Of a stretch of DNA of 64,000 nucleotides, positions 9,360-18,802 are shown piece by piece (the stretch's first letter is position 1; each line of letters starts with the position of its first letter). The DNA is taken from NCBI GenBank assembly GCA_913057175.1, contig CAJXNP010000013.1:62001-126000 (forward strand), given 5' to 3'. The notes under the pieces are model-generated. The model worked only from the letters and a program-made list of their open reading frames with translations, ran no database searches and was not told the origin of the DNA. A program made the position numbers and the translations under genes. This DNA is from an uncultured Cytophagales bacterium (GTDB lineage Bacteria; Bacteroidota; Bacteroidia; Cytophagales; Cyclobacteriaceae).

Positions 9360-9797
9360 CTATGAATCAAATAAATCCTTGATATCATCTCCTACCTGTT
9401 CGATTTCTGCCTCTATTTTAGCATATTCTTGCTCTATATCGGTCTTAACTTCTTCCCAGTTTTCTTCCGTGGAATTATCAATTTCGCTCATTTTGTCCTG
9501 TATATTGGATTTTTTCGCCCGGAGATCTTCTTTTGTCTCCATCCATTGATCTTTGGTGTCATCTGAAACTTCTTCCATTTTTTTATCGATTCTATCGATT
9601 TTCTCGTCAATGTCATTTTCCAGATCACTCAATTCATCCTTCAATTCCTGCCTTTCATCTTGCCAATCCGGAGAAAGAGCTTCATCCTGTTGATTGTTGT
9701 CAGAATAGGACGAACGTGAACTATTTGAACATTGTGTAAATGCCAATACTGCTGATATTGCCAGACAACTGATAAATACATTAATTGCTCGTTTCAT
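9360..9797 (-). CDS. Coiled-coil lipoprotein of unknown function
   Basis: MKRAINVFISCLAISAVLAFTQCSNSS lipobox, then charged heptad-like ELKDELSDLENDIDEKIDRIDKKMEEVS. Confidence 0.7.
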   Translation of the reverse strand: MKRAINVFISCLAISAVLAFTQCSNSSRSSYSDNNQQDEALSPDWQDERQELKDELSDLENDIDEKIDRIDKKMEEVSDDTKDQWMETKEDLRAKKSNIQDKMSEIDNSTEENWEEVKTDIEQEYAKIEAEIEQVGDDIKDLFDS

Positions 9798-9857
9798 AAT
9801 AGCTTGTGTTTAATTCTTTTAATCGCTGTTTTGTCGAGTTTTAAATTATTTCTGTTC

Positions 9858-10043
9858 TCAGAAATTTTCTATTTCTGCCTTGAGTTCTTCTTTTGTTTTA
9901 CCTGTCTTCTTTTGCAGTCTTCCAAGGAATTCATCAGCTTCTCCTTCTGCATATTTCAGGTCATCGTCAGTTAGCTGAGCATACTTTTTCTTCAGCTTAC
10001 CTTTAATCTCGTTCCAGTTTCCTTTTACTTGTAATTCGTTCAT
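9858..10043 (-). CDS. CsbD family stress protein
   Basis: 61 aa; VKGNWNEIKGKLKKKYAQLTDDDLKYAEGEADEFLGRLQKKTGKTKEELK. Confidence 0.9.
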   Translation of the reverse strand: MNELQVKGNWNEIKGKLKKKYAQLTDDDLKYAEGEADEFLGRLQKKTGKTKEELKAEIENF

Positions 10044-10112
10044 AATTGTATTTTTTAATGGTTAATTTATTAGTTGTGAATGTATTCCACTCATTTTGTT
10101 AAAATGAAAGCA

Positions 10113-10304
10113 TTAGCTTGATTTCACTTTCTTTAGAGCCTCATGTATACTTTTGTTGAAGCTTTTCTGAAGACTATTAGCTTCCTTTTTCAATTTTCTA
10201 CGGGTCTTTTTACCTGGATCAGGTGCGCTGAGCAGAGTGATAACAGCGCCTAAAGCCGCACCAGCTAAGACACCACCAACCATTTTAACATTTGTGTTGT
10301 TCAT
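10113..10304 (-). CDS. YtxH domain-containing protein
   Basis: 63 aa; GGVLAGAALGAVITLLSAPDPGKKTRRKLKKEA. Confidence 0.85.
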   Translation of the reverse strand: MNNTNVKMVGGVLAGAALGAVITLLSAPDPGKKTRRKLKKEANSLQKSFNKSIHEALKKVKSS

Positions 10305-10681
10305 AATTAGAATTCATTTTTTTCAACATCAATTGGATGTAATTCTTCCAATCACCATACTATTTGAAAAATCCATTCCAAACCAAATAGTTCGAAGGTA
10401 AAATTGTTTATTTATCTGAAAATCAGTTTTTTATAGTAAAAAGACGTTTGTTCTTTAACCTTTTTACCACATCGGACTTGAGGAAAATTTTACACACAAT
10501 AGATTCCAAATTTCACAGTTGGGATAAAATTTTTACCATTGAACATACCGAATTCTAAATTAAGTTGGTGCTTCCCGGCGTCTTTAGCGGCCATTGTGAT
10601 TTTAATTATCTATGTGATGCAAATGAGATAACTCTGGCATGCATTTGGAAAAGTTTAAGGTAGAACCAACTAATAAAAGAT

Positions 10682-10990
10682 ATGTCCAGACACAATTTGA
10701 AGCCTATGAGTGAGATCATGGAAAAGCTAAAATCAAAAGGATACACCAGGGATTTTAATGTTTTTGATGACAAAATGATTATGGATCATTCTAAAAAGGT
10801 TTTCAGTCCGGAGGAAATTCATATTGTAGATGAATACCGGTTTGAAGGAAATACCAATCCGGATGATATGTCAATTTTATATGCTATTGAAACAAAATCG
10901 GGAGAAAAGGGAATGATTGTAAACGGGTATGGGACGAGTGCCAACCCTGAAATAGATGCATTTTTGTTGGCTGCTGAAAAAGACAATTGA
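10682..10990 (+). CDS. Conserved hypothetical protein
   Basis: 102 aa ORF with Bacteroidota-like codon usage; start MSRHNLKPMSEIMEKLKSKGYTRDFNV; no confident family. Confidence 0.6.
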   Translation: MSRHNLKPMSEIMEKLKSKGYTRDFNVFDDKMIMDHSKKVFSPEEIHIVDEYRFEGNTNPDDMSILYAIETKSGEKGMIVNGYGTSANPEIDAFLLAAEKDN

Positions 10991-11101
10991 GGCAATTTCC
11001 CTAACTATTTCAAATGACAATTGTTAATTTTAAATAGGAAGTGTTACTAAGGAAATGCTACTACCTAAATTAAAATATCAGAAAACAAACTTGAACATAC
11101 T

Positions 11102-11311
11102 ATGAAAGAATTGAAAGTTTTATCAGGCGTACTATTGGGAGCCGCTGCAGGCTTTGTTATTGGATTGTTAATCGCACCTGAGGAAGGAAAGAAAACAAGA
11201 AAGAAAATTCTGGATGAAGCCGATAAACTGGCAGATAATCTTTTGAAGGAAATTGAGGAGGCAAAACCAGAGATAGAAGAAAAGCAAAAAGAAGAGCTGA
11301 AAGCAAGATAA
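11102..11311 (+). CDS. YtxH domain-containing protein
   Basis: 69 aa; SGVLLGAAAGFVIGLLIAPEEGKKTRKKILDEADKLADN. Confidence 0.85.
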   Translation: MKELKVLSGVLLGAAAGFVIGLLIAPEEGKKTRKKILDEADKLADNLLKEIEEAKPEIEEKQKEELKAR

Positions 11312-11312
11312 A

Positions 11313-11639
11313 ATGAGCTTTTCGGAGAAACTTATAAAAGCGATGGCATTCACAGTTATTCCATCAAAACTGGTCAGTAAAGGAGTTGGGAAAGCAAAAA
11401 ACAAGATAAAAAAAGAGGTAAATATGGTGAGATCGAGGGCAAAAGCCATGATCGCGGTGACGATCGTTTTTAATTTCTTTCTCCTGTTTAGCTCCATTAC
11501 CGTGGCTCTTGCCATCAATCACTATTATCATAGCAGATTATTGGGGTTTATCATTCTCGCTGTATTCTATTTTCTCATATTTCTAACTCTAATCCTTGTA
11601 AAGAGGAGGGTTATCATCAAATTTTTTCAGAATATTTAA
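11313..11639 (+). CDS. Small membrane protein, two predicted TM segments
   Basis: 108 aa; AMIAVTIVFNFFLLFSSITVALAI and LLGFIILAVFYFLIFLTLILV; starts 2 nt after the upstream YtxH stop. Confidence 0.6.
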   Translation: MSFSEKLIKAMAFTVIPSKLVSKGVGKAKNKIKKEVNMVRSRAKAMIAVTIVFNFFLLFSSITVALAINHYYHSRLLGFIILAVFYFLIFLTLILVKRRVIIKFFQNI

Positions 11640-11733
11640 TCCAAATCAGGGCCTGATTCTGACCCTGATTTCGGATGTGATGATGTGCCGGGATATCAAT
11701 ATCTTAGATGACATCCATTTTAATTGATTGTGA

Positions 11734-12789
11734 CTATTGGCAATTACCAACAGAAAGAACGTCCTGAAATTTTCTGGTTGTGACTTTCACTGTTGAGCTG
11801 GCATTCCCCTCTATGGTACGGACGGTGGTATCATCGGTCGGACTATTTGGATCATCAACATATTCGATAAAAATACCACTGTGATGGCCGCCGCTGGCCC
11901 ATTCAAACCGGATATAATCACCGGCAACCAGGCGGTAATCGCCATCCAGTAACTGATCATGTGTGTACATCCTGCCTATTCCGGAGAAATAATCTTCCAT
12001 TGGCTGGGAACCAATATTTCCTCCAGGTGTTTCCCACATGGCTTTTTGCAGGCACCATGATGCAAACTCGCTGCACCATGCTCCTGTACTTCCGTATTTT
12101 CTTCCATCCGTTTTACCGATTTCCCTTGCTGCCCAATGGATTTGCGGAACCCACAAGTTGTCTATCTGATTAAGTTTATGCTCCAATATTTTTCCTGTAA
12201 GTACGATTTTACCATACTCTTCCAGTGTAGATCCGTCAAGCCATAGGTTACAGGTCCAATCCAGGATTGTCTGACCACTGTGCTTGATGCGGACCCTGTC
12301 AATTTTGACACCGTCATTTGAATCGGTAACGAGTGCGATTTCATCCCAAAGGTCGGTTTCGATGTTGTCTTCGAGCCAATCATCTATCTGATTCAGGTCC
12401 CAATTGATCGTTGCACCCGCGGGGAATCCGTTGCTGTAACCATTTAGTTTTACCCTTTTATCAAGACCGAAGTACATCCAGATATACCCTGCTTCACTTG
12501 CAGCGTTGGCATGGCTGGAATCGATCCAGATGGTAATGGAATTTTCTCCAACGGTTGATCCACCTGCACTGTCAGATTCCATTTTGGAAGCCAGATCGGC
12601 GTATTTAAACGCCCGTGGCCCTTCAAAAAACGAGCGAGAAATATCCTTTTTTGTGATACCAGCTTTCTTTGCAAGCCTTTTGGTAAATGCAAATCCTGAA
12701 ACGTTAGTTTCCTCAGCGATATTTAAAGGAGTGTAAACTTTGGTGATTTGCTCAACAGGTGAGACTTGTGATTCTTTGAACTTTTTCAT
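11734..12789 (-). CDS. Hypothetical protein with C-terminal CHAP-like cysteine peptidase/amidase region
   Basis: GAWCSEFASWCLQKAMW plus GDYIRFEWASGGHHSGIFIEYVD...TIEGNASS (Cys...His order as in CHAP); N-terminal ~190 aa unassigned; no obvious signal peptide. Confidence 0.55.
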   Translation of the reverse strand: MKKFKESQVSPVEQITKVYTPLNIAEETNVSGFAFTKRLAKKAGITKKDISRSFFEGPRAFKYADLASKMESDSAGGSTVGENSITIWIDSSHANAASEAGYIWMYFGLDKRVKLNGYSNGFPAGATINWDLNQIDDWLEDNIETDLWDEIALVTDSNDGVKIDRVRIKHSGQTILDWTCNLWLDGSTLEEYGKIVLTGKILEHKLNQIDNLWVPQIHWAAREIGKTDGRKYGSTGAWCSEFASWCLQKAMWETPGGNIGSQPMEDYFSGIGRMYTHDQLLDGDYRLVAGDYIRFEWASGGHHSGIFIEYVDDPNSPTDDTTVRTIEGNASSTVKVTTRKFQDVLSVGNCQ

Positions 12790-13097
12790 AGTTGAGTTTT
12801 TTGGTTGATTGTTGATAGATTGATCATCTGAAAAATGAGGTGCATTATTTCAGATTTATGGTTAGTTGGATTTGATCTAAAAAGTAACCCAAAGCTGGAG
12901 ATAAAATAGGTGGCTGAAAATCAAAAAAAATAGTAGTAAAGTTTCACTTTTTAAGTTTTCAAATCATTTGGACAAATTCTTTAGCAACAATTTTGGCAGA
13001 TAAGAGAGGAGCTATTCCGATTTGTAATTGCAATATCATAAGCGTATCCTCAAAGGGTTTTTTCATTTAAAGATTTATCTTTGTCCTCTGAAAATTC

Positions 13098-13946
13098 ATG
13101 AGTAACATGGTACCAAAGCTTATCTTCTCCATACTGATTTCGTTATTGACCCATATGTCTTTTGCACAGCAATTCACCTTCATGACTTATAATATCAGAT
13201 ACGGAACAGCCAGGGATGGAGAGAATAGCTGGGAGTTCAGAAAGAATGGCTTGGCAGAGCAGATCAAGTTTTATGAGCCGGATGTCTTTGGTATCCAGGA
13301 AGGTTTGGAATTCCAGGTTGAATATTTGGATAGTGCATTGTCGGAGTATAATTATTATGGTGTTGGTCGTGACGATGGTCAAACAAAAGGGGAGTACAGC
13401 GCTGTATTTTACAAAAAGAACAAGTTTAATGTTTTGAATAACGGAACTTTCTGGCTTTCACAAACGCCGGGCGAGATATCCACAGGATGGGATGCTCAGC
13501 TTCCCAGGGTGTGTTCATATATGGTTTTGGAGAATAAGGTTGAGGGCGAAAAAATAGCAGTATTTAATACGCATTTCGATCATGTAGGCGAAGAAGCCAG
13601 AAAGGAAAGCGCTCGTTTGATCATTCAAAAAATTCAGGAAATAAAACCTGCCGATGCCGCTGTTGTTTTGATGGGCGACCTGAACCTCGAACCGCAAACG
13701 GAACCAATCAAATATTTGAGCAAGAATTTAACTGATGCCAGGCTGAGCAGCAAAGAGGTCACTTTTGGCCCCGAGGGGACATTTACGGGATTCAATTTCA
13801 CCGAACCGCCAGAACGAAGAATTGACTACATTTTCACGGATCCGGATAGGATTGAGGTGATCAAATATGCCGTCCTGACAGATTCAAAGGACAATAAATA
13901 TTACTCCGATCACTTGCCGGTTTATGTGGAAGTGAATATCAAGTGA
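13098..13946 (+). CDS. Endonuclease/exonuclease/phosphatase family protein, secreted
   Basis: Signal peptide, then FTFMTYNIRYGT, DVFGIQEGLEFQ, VFNTHFDHVGEEAR, VVLMGDLNLEP, RRIDYIFTD, YYSDHLPVYVEV. Confidence 0.9.
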   Translation: MSNMVPKLIFSILISLLTHMSFAQQFTFMTYNIRYGTARDGENSWEFRKNGLAEQIKFYEPDVFGIQEGLEFQVEYLDSALSEYNYYGVGRDDGQTKGEYSAVFYKKNKFNVLNNGTFWLSQTPGEISTGWDAQLPRVCSYMVLENKVEGEKIAVFNTHFDHVGEEARKESARLIIQKIQEIKPADAAVVLMGDLNLEPQTEPIKYLSKNLTDARLSSKEVTFGPEGTFTGFNFTEPPERRIDYIFTDPDRIEVIKYAVLTDSKDNKYYSDHLPVYVEVNIK

Positions 13947-14022
13947 TGATATCAGGGAAATCGCTGTTGAGAATTTTAGCCATTAAAATAAAACTCTACT
14001 TATGTGAGTCGATAGAAAACTC

Positions 14023-14125
14023 AAATTTTGACTTGAATTATACCATTATTCTCTTCCGATAGCTATCGGAAAGAGGAGATTCAGAGGTGTGTTATTTAAA
14101 AACTACATAATTCATGTCAAAATTT
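14023..14125. repeat. 103 bp compound inverted repeat with an internal perfect 18 bp palindrome
   Basis: AAATTTTGACTTGAATTA (14023-14040) / TAATTCATGTCAAAATTT (14108-14125), 17/18 complementary; internal TTCCGATAGCTATCGGAA (14054-14071). Confidence 0.8.
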
Positions 14126-14247
14126 CTTCAATCTCAAAGTTAAAAGTGATTTCCCTGGGTAATAATACCCTCATTCTATTTTTTAAATAAAAATAGCTAG
14201 ATTGTTTCACATACGATTTTTTAGGCTATCGAGCCAAACATTCTTAG

Positions 14248-15534
14248 ATGAGTCTCAAAAAAGATATAGATGAATTAGTCAGTAAAGGGATAATCTCGGC
14301 TGAAACAGCAGATAAAATCCAGGTATATTACCGTGAGAAAGAAGAACATTCTCCCAACCGGATATTGATCGCATTTGGGATACTGGGTGCTATCCTGGTC
14401 GGTTTAGGCATCATACTCATCATTGCCTACAATTGGGATGAGTTACCAAGAATCACCAAAACTATTCTGGCTTTTCTTCCATTGGCAATTGGACAGTCGT
14501 TGTGTATGTATGTACTTTTCACAAAGAAAGAAAGTATTACTTGGAGGGAAAGCTGCTCAGCTTTTTTATTCTTTTCCGTTGCGGCTACTATTTCCCTGAT
14601 CAGTCAGATCTATCACATTCAAGGTAATCTCAGCTCGTTTCTGCTGACGTGGATGTTGTTATGCTTTCCACTCATTTACCTGATGAATTCATCCATTACC
14701 TCCTTATTGTATATTGCCGGAATTACATTTTATGCTTGCGAATCCGGTTATTGGACTTTTCCCCACTCTGAATCTTATTATTACTGGGTACTTATTTTAG
14801 CAGTTTTACCACACTACTATTTTCTTTTCAAAGGGAAACCAACCAGTAATTTTCTCATTTTCCACAACTGGTTATTACCTCTTTCACTGATCATTTCCCT
14901 GGGTATCATTGCAAAGGACCAGGAAGAGTTAGTGTTTATTGCCTACATGAACCTGTTTGCAATTTTGTACTTAATAGGAAGCTTCAATTATTTCCGTCAG
15001 CAACAATTGCGCAACAACGGCTTCATGGTTTTGGGATCAATTGGGACCATTGTCATTTTGTTGATCACAAGCTTTAACTGGTTTTGGCAGGATTTACAAC
15101 AAGAGACTTTTCATTGGAATGAAATAGTCGTTTCGCCTGAATTTATTGCAGTCATTTTGTTAACAATTGTCTCTGGAATATTGGTTTTTATTTCATGGAA
15201 GAAGAAATCATTGGCACAATACAAACCTATGGAAGGAATTTTCATTCTTTTCATTTTGATTTATTTGATCGGAGTAAATTCATTCGTGGCTGTTTTTTTA
15301 ATCAATGTATTGATTTTGCTTTTGGCAATCTGGGTAATTAGAGAGGGAGCGACCCGGGACCATTTGGGAATATTGAATTATGGTCTATTGATAATTTCAG
15401 CATTGGTGATCTGCAGGTTTTTTGATACAGATTTGAGTTTTATTTTACGAGGTGTCTTATTCGTTTTGGTAGGATCCGGTTTTTTTGTGGCGAATTATTG
15501 GATGGTCAAAAAGAGGAGGTCGCATGAAGATTAA
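14248..15534 (+). CDS. DUF2157-like polytopic membrane protein
   Basis: N-terminal DIDELVSKGIISAETADKIQVYY then multiple TM helices; followed by a GDYXXLXY-like gene, a common pairing. Confidence 0.75.
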   Translation: MSLKKDIDELVSKGIISAETADKIQVYYREKEEHSPNRILIAFGILGAILVGLGIILIIAYNWDELPRITKTILAFLPLAIGQSLCMYVLFTKKESITWRESCSAFLFFSVAATISLISQIYHIQGNLSSFLLTWMLLCFPLIYLMNSSITSLLYIAGITFYACESGYWTFPHSESYYYWVLILAVLPHYYFLFKGKPTSNFLIFHNWLLPLSLIISLGIIAKDQEELVFIAYMNLFAILYLIGSFNYFRQQQLRNNGFMVLGSIGTIVILLITSFNWFWQDLQQETFHWNEIVVSPEFIAVILLTIVSGILVFISWKKKSLAQYKPMEGIFILFILIYLIGVNSFVAVFLINVLILLLAIWVIREGATRDHLGILNYGLLIISALVICRFFDTDLSFILRGVLFVLVGSGFFVANYWMVKKRRSHED

Positions 15535-16102
15535 AACGGTTGTCATTGTGTTTTTTGTTTTAGTTGTCGCGGTTCAATGGTATGTTCCGTTAAAAATGAT
15601 TGCTGATAGCGAAAACATTTTAGCTTACGGAACAGAATTTAAATTTAAAACAGCCCCGGTTGACCCAAGTGATCCATTCAGGGGGAAATACATTACACTT
15701 CGATTTGAAGCCAATTCATTTAAGCAGGATAGTGTGTCAGGATTTAGTCGTGGGGAAAATGTTTTTGTCATCCTGACAACCGATAAAGATGGATATGCTG
15801 CAATAAGGAATATTTCTAAAGAAAGGCCGGAATATGTTGATGACTATCTGGAGGTTGTTCTAAGAGGTGTTTTCTATCAGGATGGGAAAATGCTTCTCAC
15901 GATCAACTACCCGTTTGACAGATTTTATATGGAAGAAAGCAAAGCTTATCCTGCTGAAGAAATTTATCGCAAATATGTCTCTGATCCTGATTCCCATACA
16001 TACGCCATAGTCAAAGTAAAAGAAGGACAAGCTGTTCTGGAAGATGTTCGGATAAATGGTCAGTCTATCAGGGAATTAGTAATGGAAGAAATTGGAGAGT
16101 AA
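15524..16102 (+). CDS. GDYXXLXY domain-containing protein
   Basis: MKIKTVVIVFFVLVVAVQWYVPLKMI; TAPVDPSDPFRGKYITLRFE; overlaps the upstream gene by 11 nt. Confidence 0.75.
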   Translation: MKIKTVVIVFFVLVVAVQWYVPLKMIADSENILAYGTEFKFKTAPVDPSDPFRGKYITLRFEANSFKQDSVSGFSRGENVFVILTTDKDGYAAIRNISKERPEYVDDYLEVVLRGVFYQDGKMLLTINYPFDRFYMEESKAYPAEEIYRKYVSDPDSHTYAIVKVKEGQAVLEDVRINGQSIRELVMEEIGE

Positions 16103-16190
16103 ATACTGGAAAATGAAAGCTAAACTTGCCAACTTGCAGGTAATTTCAAATTGAATATTTACCAAATATCGCACTATAAAGGGGTAGCAC

Positions 16191-17366
16191 ATGCTGATGA
16201 ATTTATTTATTCCGGGTATTCTGGCCGTTTTATTTTCTTTTCTGAATTACCATCCCATTCCTGGCTTTAAATCTAAAGCCGAAAAGCTGGCTCAAAACTT
16301 TATTGTTCTTGATAGTCATATCGATCTGCCCGACAGGATATTGGGCAGGACAAATAACATGTCGATCTGGACTGAGGGTCAATTTGACTATGAAAAAGCT
16401 TCGTCCGGAGGATTAAATGTAGCATTTATGTCGATATATGTTTCCAGCAGCAAAAATGGGCACGATGCGTACAATCATGCCAATGATTTGATAGACCTGG
16501 TGGAAAAAATTTGCAGGAGTTATCCGTATGAGTTTGCTCATGCATATGATGTGGCAGATGTTAGGACTCAGTTTCATAGTGACAGAATATCACTCCCTAT
16601 GGGGATGGAAAATGGCAGTCCATTGAATGGCGACTTAAATAATCTGGAACATTTTTATAACAGGGGAATTCGTTACATAACCCTTAGCCATTTCAAATCC
16701 AATGACATTTGTGATAGCAGTACGGATCCCGAACAGCCCCATAACGGTTTAAGCGAATTTGGAGAAAAAGTAGTACGCAGAATGAATGAATTGGGAATCA
16801 TGATCGATGTCAGCCATGTGTCAGATGCTACCATTGAACATGTGCTGGAACTGTCATATGCTCCTGTTATTGCCTCTCATTCAAGCTGTAAGAATTTCAC
16901 CCCGGAGTTTAGTCGTAATATATCCAACGACCTGATAGAAAGGATTGCTGAGAAGGAAGGGATTATAATGGTCAATTTTGGCAATATGTTTCAGAACCAT
17001 GAAGCAAGTACAAATTTCAATAAGATGAGACAAGGGCTTGATGAAAAACAGCTTGAACCTGGAACGGTGGAAGGAGATGAATTCATGGAACAGTTCAGGA
17101 AGGAATATCCAATCGAAGCTGACATTAAAGAAGTTGCCAATCATATTGATCACATCGTTGAGTTGGTTGGCATTGATCACGTTGGTTTTGGTTCGGATTT
17201 TGACGGGATAGGTTCTTTCGTTCCAAAAGGTCTGGAGGATGTTTCCAAATACCCTAATCTGATTGATGAATTGCTAAAAAGAGATTATTCCAATGAGGAT
17301 ATTAAGAAAATATGTGGAGAGAATTTTTTGAGGGTTTGGAAAGCAGTCGAGGAAGTTGCTCATTAA
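16191..17366 (+). CDS. Membrane dipeptidase (peptidase family M19)
   Basis: VLDSHIDLPDR, GMENGSPL, NRGIRYITLSHFKSNDICDS, MIDVSHVSD, PVIASHSSCKN, VGFGSDFDGI. Confidence 0.9.
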   Translation: MLMNLFIPGILAVLFSFLNYHPIPGFKSKAEKLAQNFIVLDSHIDLPDRILGRTNNMSIWTEGQFDYEKASSGGLNVAFMSIYVSSSKNGHDAYNHANDLIDLVEKICRSYPYEFAHAYDVADVRTQFHSDRISLPMGMENGSPLNGDLNNLEHFYNRGIRYITLSHFKSNDICDSSTDPEQPHNGLSEFGEKVVRRMNELGIMIDVSHVSDATIEHVLELSYAPVIASHSSCKNFTPEFSRNISNDLIERIAEKEGIIMVNFGNMFQNHEASTNFNKMRQGLDEKQLEPGTVEGDEFMEQFRKEYPIEADIKEVANHIDHIVELVGIDHVGFGSDFDGIGSFVPKGLEDVSKYPNLIDELLKRDYSNEDIKKICGENFLRVWKAVEEVAH

Positions 17367-17780
17367 AGATTGAGGTTTTGATTATTATTCCAAGGCACTT
17401 TTTACAGGTTTTTTGTATTATGAATAGAACTAATCAAGCAAAACAAACCTTACGATTTAAAGACTAAAAAATCCTTTAATAAACCTCACGCCTGGATCTC
17501 TTTACTTTTTATTCTGCTTACAACAGACTTAGAAAGCCCCCAGCCAGGTAATTACCTTTATGGCACAATGGGCATTAATGATTGAGTTTTCACAAGGAAA
17601 AATCTCGGAATCCTTTTTTATATTTTTTAAAAATTTTAATTATTTTTCAATTGATTCAGATGTGATCAATTGTTTTTAAACCAGGGATTTCAGTAAGCAT
17701 CATTGGAAAAAGCATTCCAATCCTGTTTATAGGAATTTTTGTGAATCGGTTTTAATATTTTTTAACCTAATTTTTTTACC

Positions 17781-18068
17781 ATGACCGGAGGACTAGGATT
17801 TACAAAATTCGGACAAGCTTTACAGCGGGTAAACCGAAGTTTTTTAAAGCATACCAGAAAAGTAAAGCAAAAGAAAGATGATTTAATCTATCGAAGAAGC
17901 TTAAGGAGATATGAATTTAAAAAATCCAGCAAAAAGGGGCTTGAAGCCACCAAGACCAGGATATTGAAACAAAGAAGACGGGAGATCATCAAATCGACCA
18001 TTATCCTGATCGCAACCTTCATTCTTATTGGGGTGATCTATCTGCTGCTAAGAAAATATATTATCTGA
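17781..18068 (+). CDS. Hypothetical basic protein with one C-terminal TM helix
   Basis: 95 aa, Lys/Arg-rich, then IIKSTIILIATFILIGVIYLLL. Confidence 0.55.
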   Translation: MTGGLGFTKFGQALQRVNRSFLKHTRKVKQKKDDLIYRRSLRRYEFKKSSKKGLEATKTRILKQRRREIIKSTIILIATFILIGVIYLLLRKYII

Positions 18069-18170
18069 ATTATCATTTCATTCAGGGATATCCCTTTTAA
18101 CCTTGCGACCTCTAATTGCGTCTGATCAGGCATGAGGTCTTTTGCCCTTCTGTCCTCCATTCATGAATTT

Positions 18171-18272
18171 TTTATATTATAACTAATATAATGTACTAAT
18201 TTTCATCTTATTTATATTATAACTAATATAATTATGTATATTTAAGGAATATTTATATTATTTCTACTATAA
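18171..18272. promoter_or_regulatory. Candidate HipB operator array
   Basis: 22 bp direct repeat TTTATATTATAACTAATATAAT at 18171-18192 and 18211-18232, each containing the palindrome TTATATTA-TAAC-TAATATAA; degenerate third copy TTTATATTATTTCTACTATA from 18252; spacing 40 and 41 bp; ends just before the hipB-like start at 18275. Confidence 0.7.
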
Positions 18273-18274
18273 AA

Positions 18275-18481
18275 ATGGATAGGGATTTAATAAGATTTGT
18301 AAAAATGATGCGGAAACAGTTCGGACTTACCCAGGTAGAATGCGCCAAAAAAGCAGGAGTGGGGCTCATGTTTATCAGGGATCTTGAACAAGGAAAAAAA
18401 TCGTTGAGAATGGATAAGGTAAACCAGGTGCTCCAGTTGTTTGGTGCAGAACTGGGAGTAATAAGACAAAATGAAAAATAG
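18275..18481 (+). CDS. hipB: HipB-like HTH antitoxin
   Basis: 68 aa XRE HTH: RKQFGLTQVECAKKAGVGLMFIRDLEQGKKSLRMDKVNQVLQLFGAELGVI; abuts the HipS-like ORF (TAG|ATG). Confidence 0.88.
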   Translation: MDRDLIRFVKMMRKQFGLTQVECAKKAGVGLMFIRDLEQGKKSLRMDKVNQVLQLFGAELGVIRQNEK

Positions 18482-18802
18482 ATGAAGGGTGTCGTTTTTT
18501 ATCGAGAAATAAGAGCGGGTGTAATAGAACAAACTGATGAAGGATATACTTTTCAATATGACAAAGAATACCTGAAAAGAGAAAATACAAAACCAATAAG
18601 CCAGACGCTTCCTTTGCGAAATGAGGAATATAGCAGCAAGGTGTTATTCCCTTTTTTTGATGGGCTGATACCGGAAGGCTGGTTGCTGGATGTAGCGATT
18701 GAAACCTGGAAAATTGATTCCAGGGATAGAATGAGGCTTTTGCTGAAGGTATGCAGGGATTGCGTAGGAGCTGTTAAAGTTTTACAGGAAAATGAAGAAT
18801 AG
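18482..18802 (+). CDS. hipS: HipS-like protein (HipA N-terminal subdomain as separate ORF)
   Basis: 106 aa; LKRENTKPISQTLPLRNEEYSSKVLFPFFDGLIPEGWLLDVA matches the HipA N-terminal domain. Confidence 0.85.
   Translation: MKGVVFYREIRAGVIEQTDEGYTFQYDKEYLKRENTKPISQTLPLRNEEYSSKVLFPFFDGLIPEGWLLDVAIETWKIDSRDRMRLLLKVCRDCVGAVKVLQENEE

Noticed and set aside
18085-18139. GGGATATCCC and GACCTC...GAGGTC as a terminator of the 17781-18068 gene
   Set aside because: First stem is very short and the second has a 21 nt loop with only a short T run; too weak to call.
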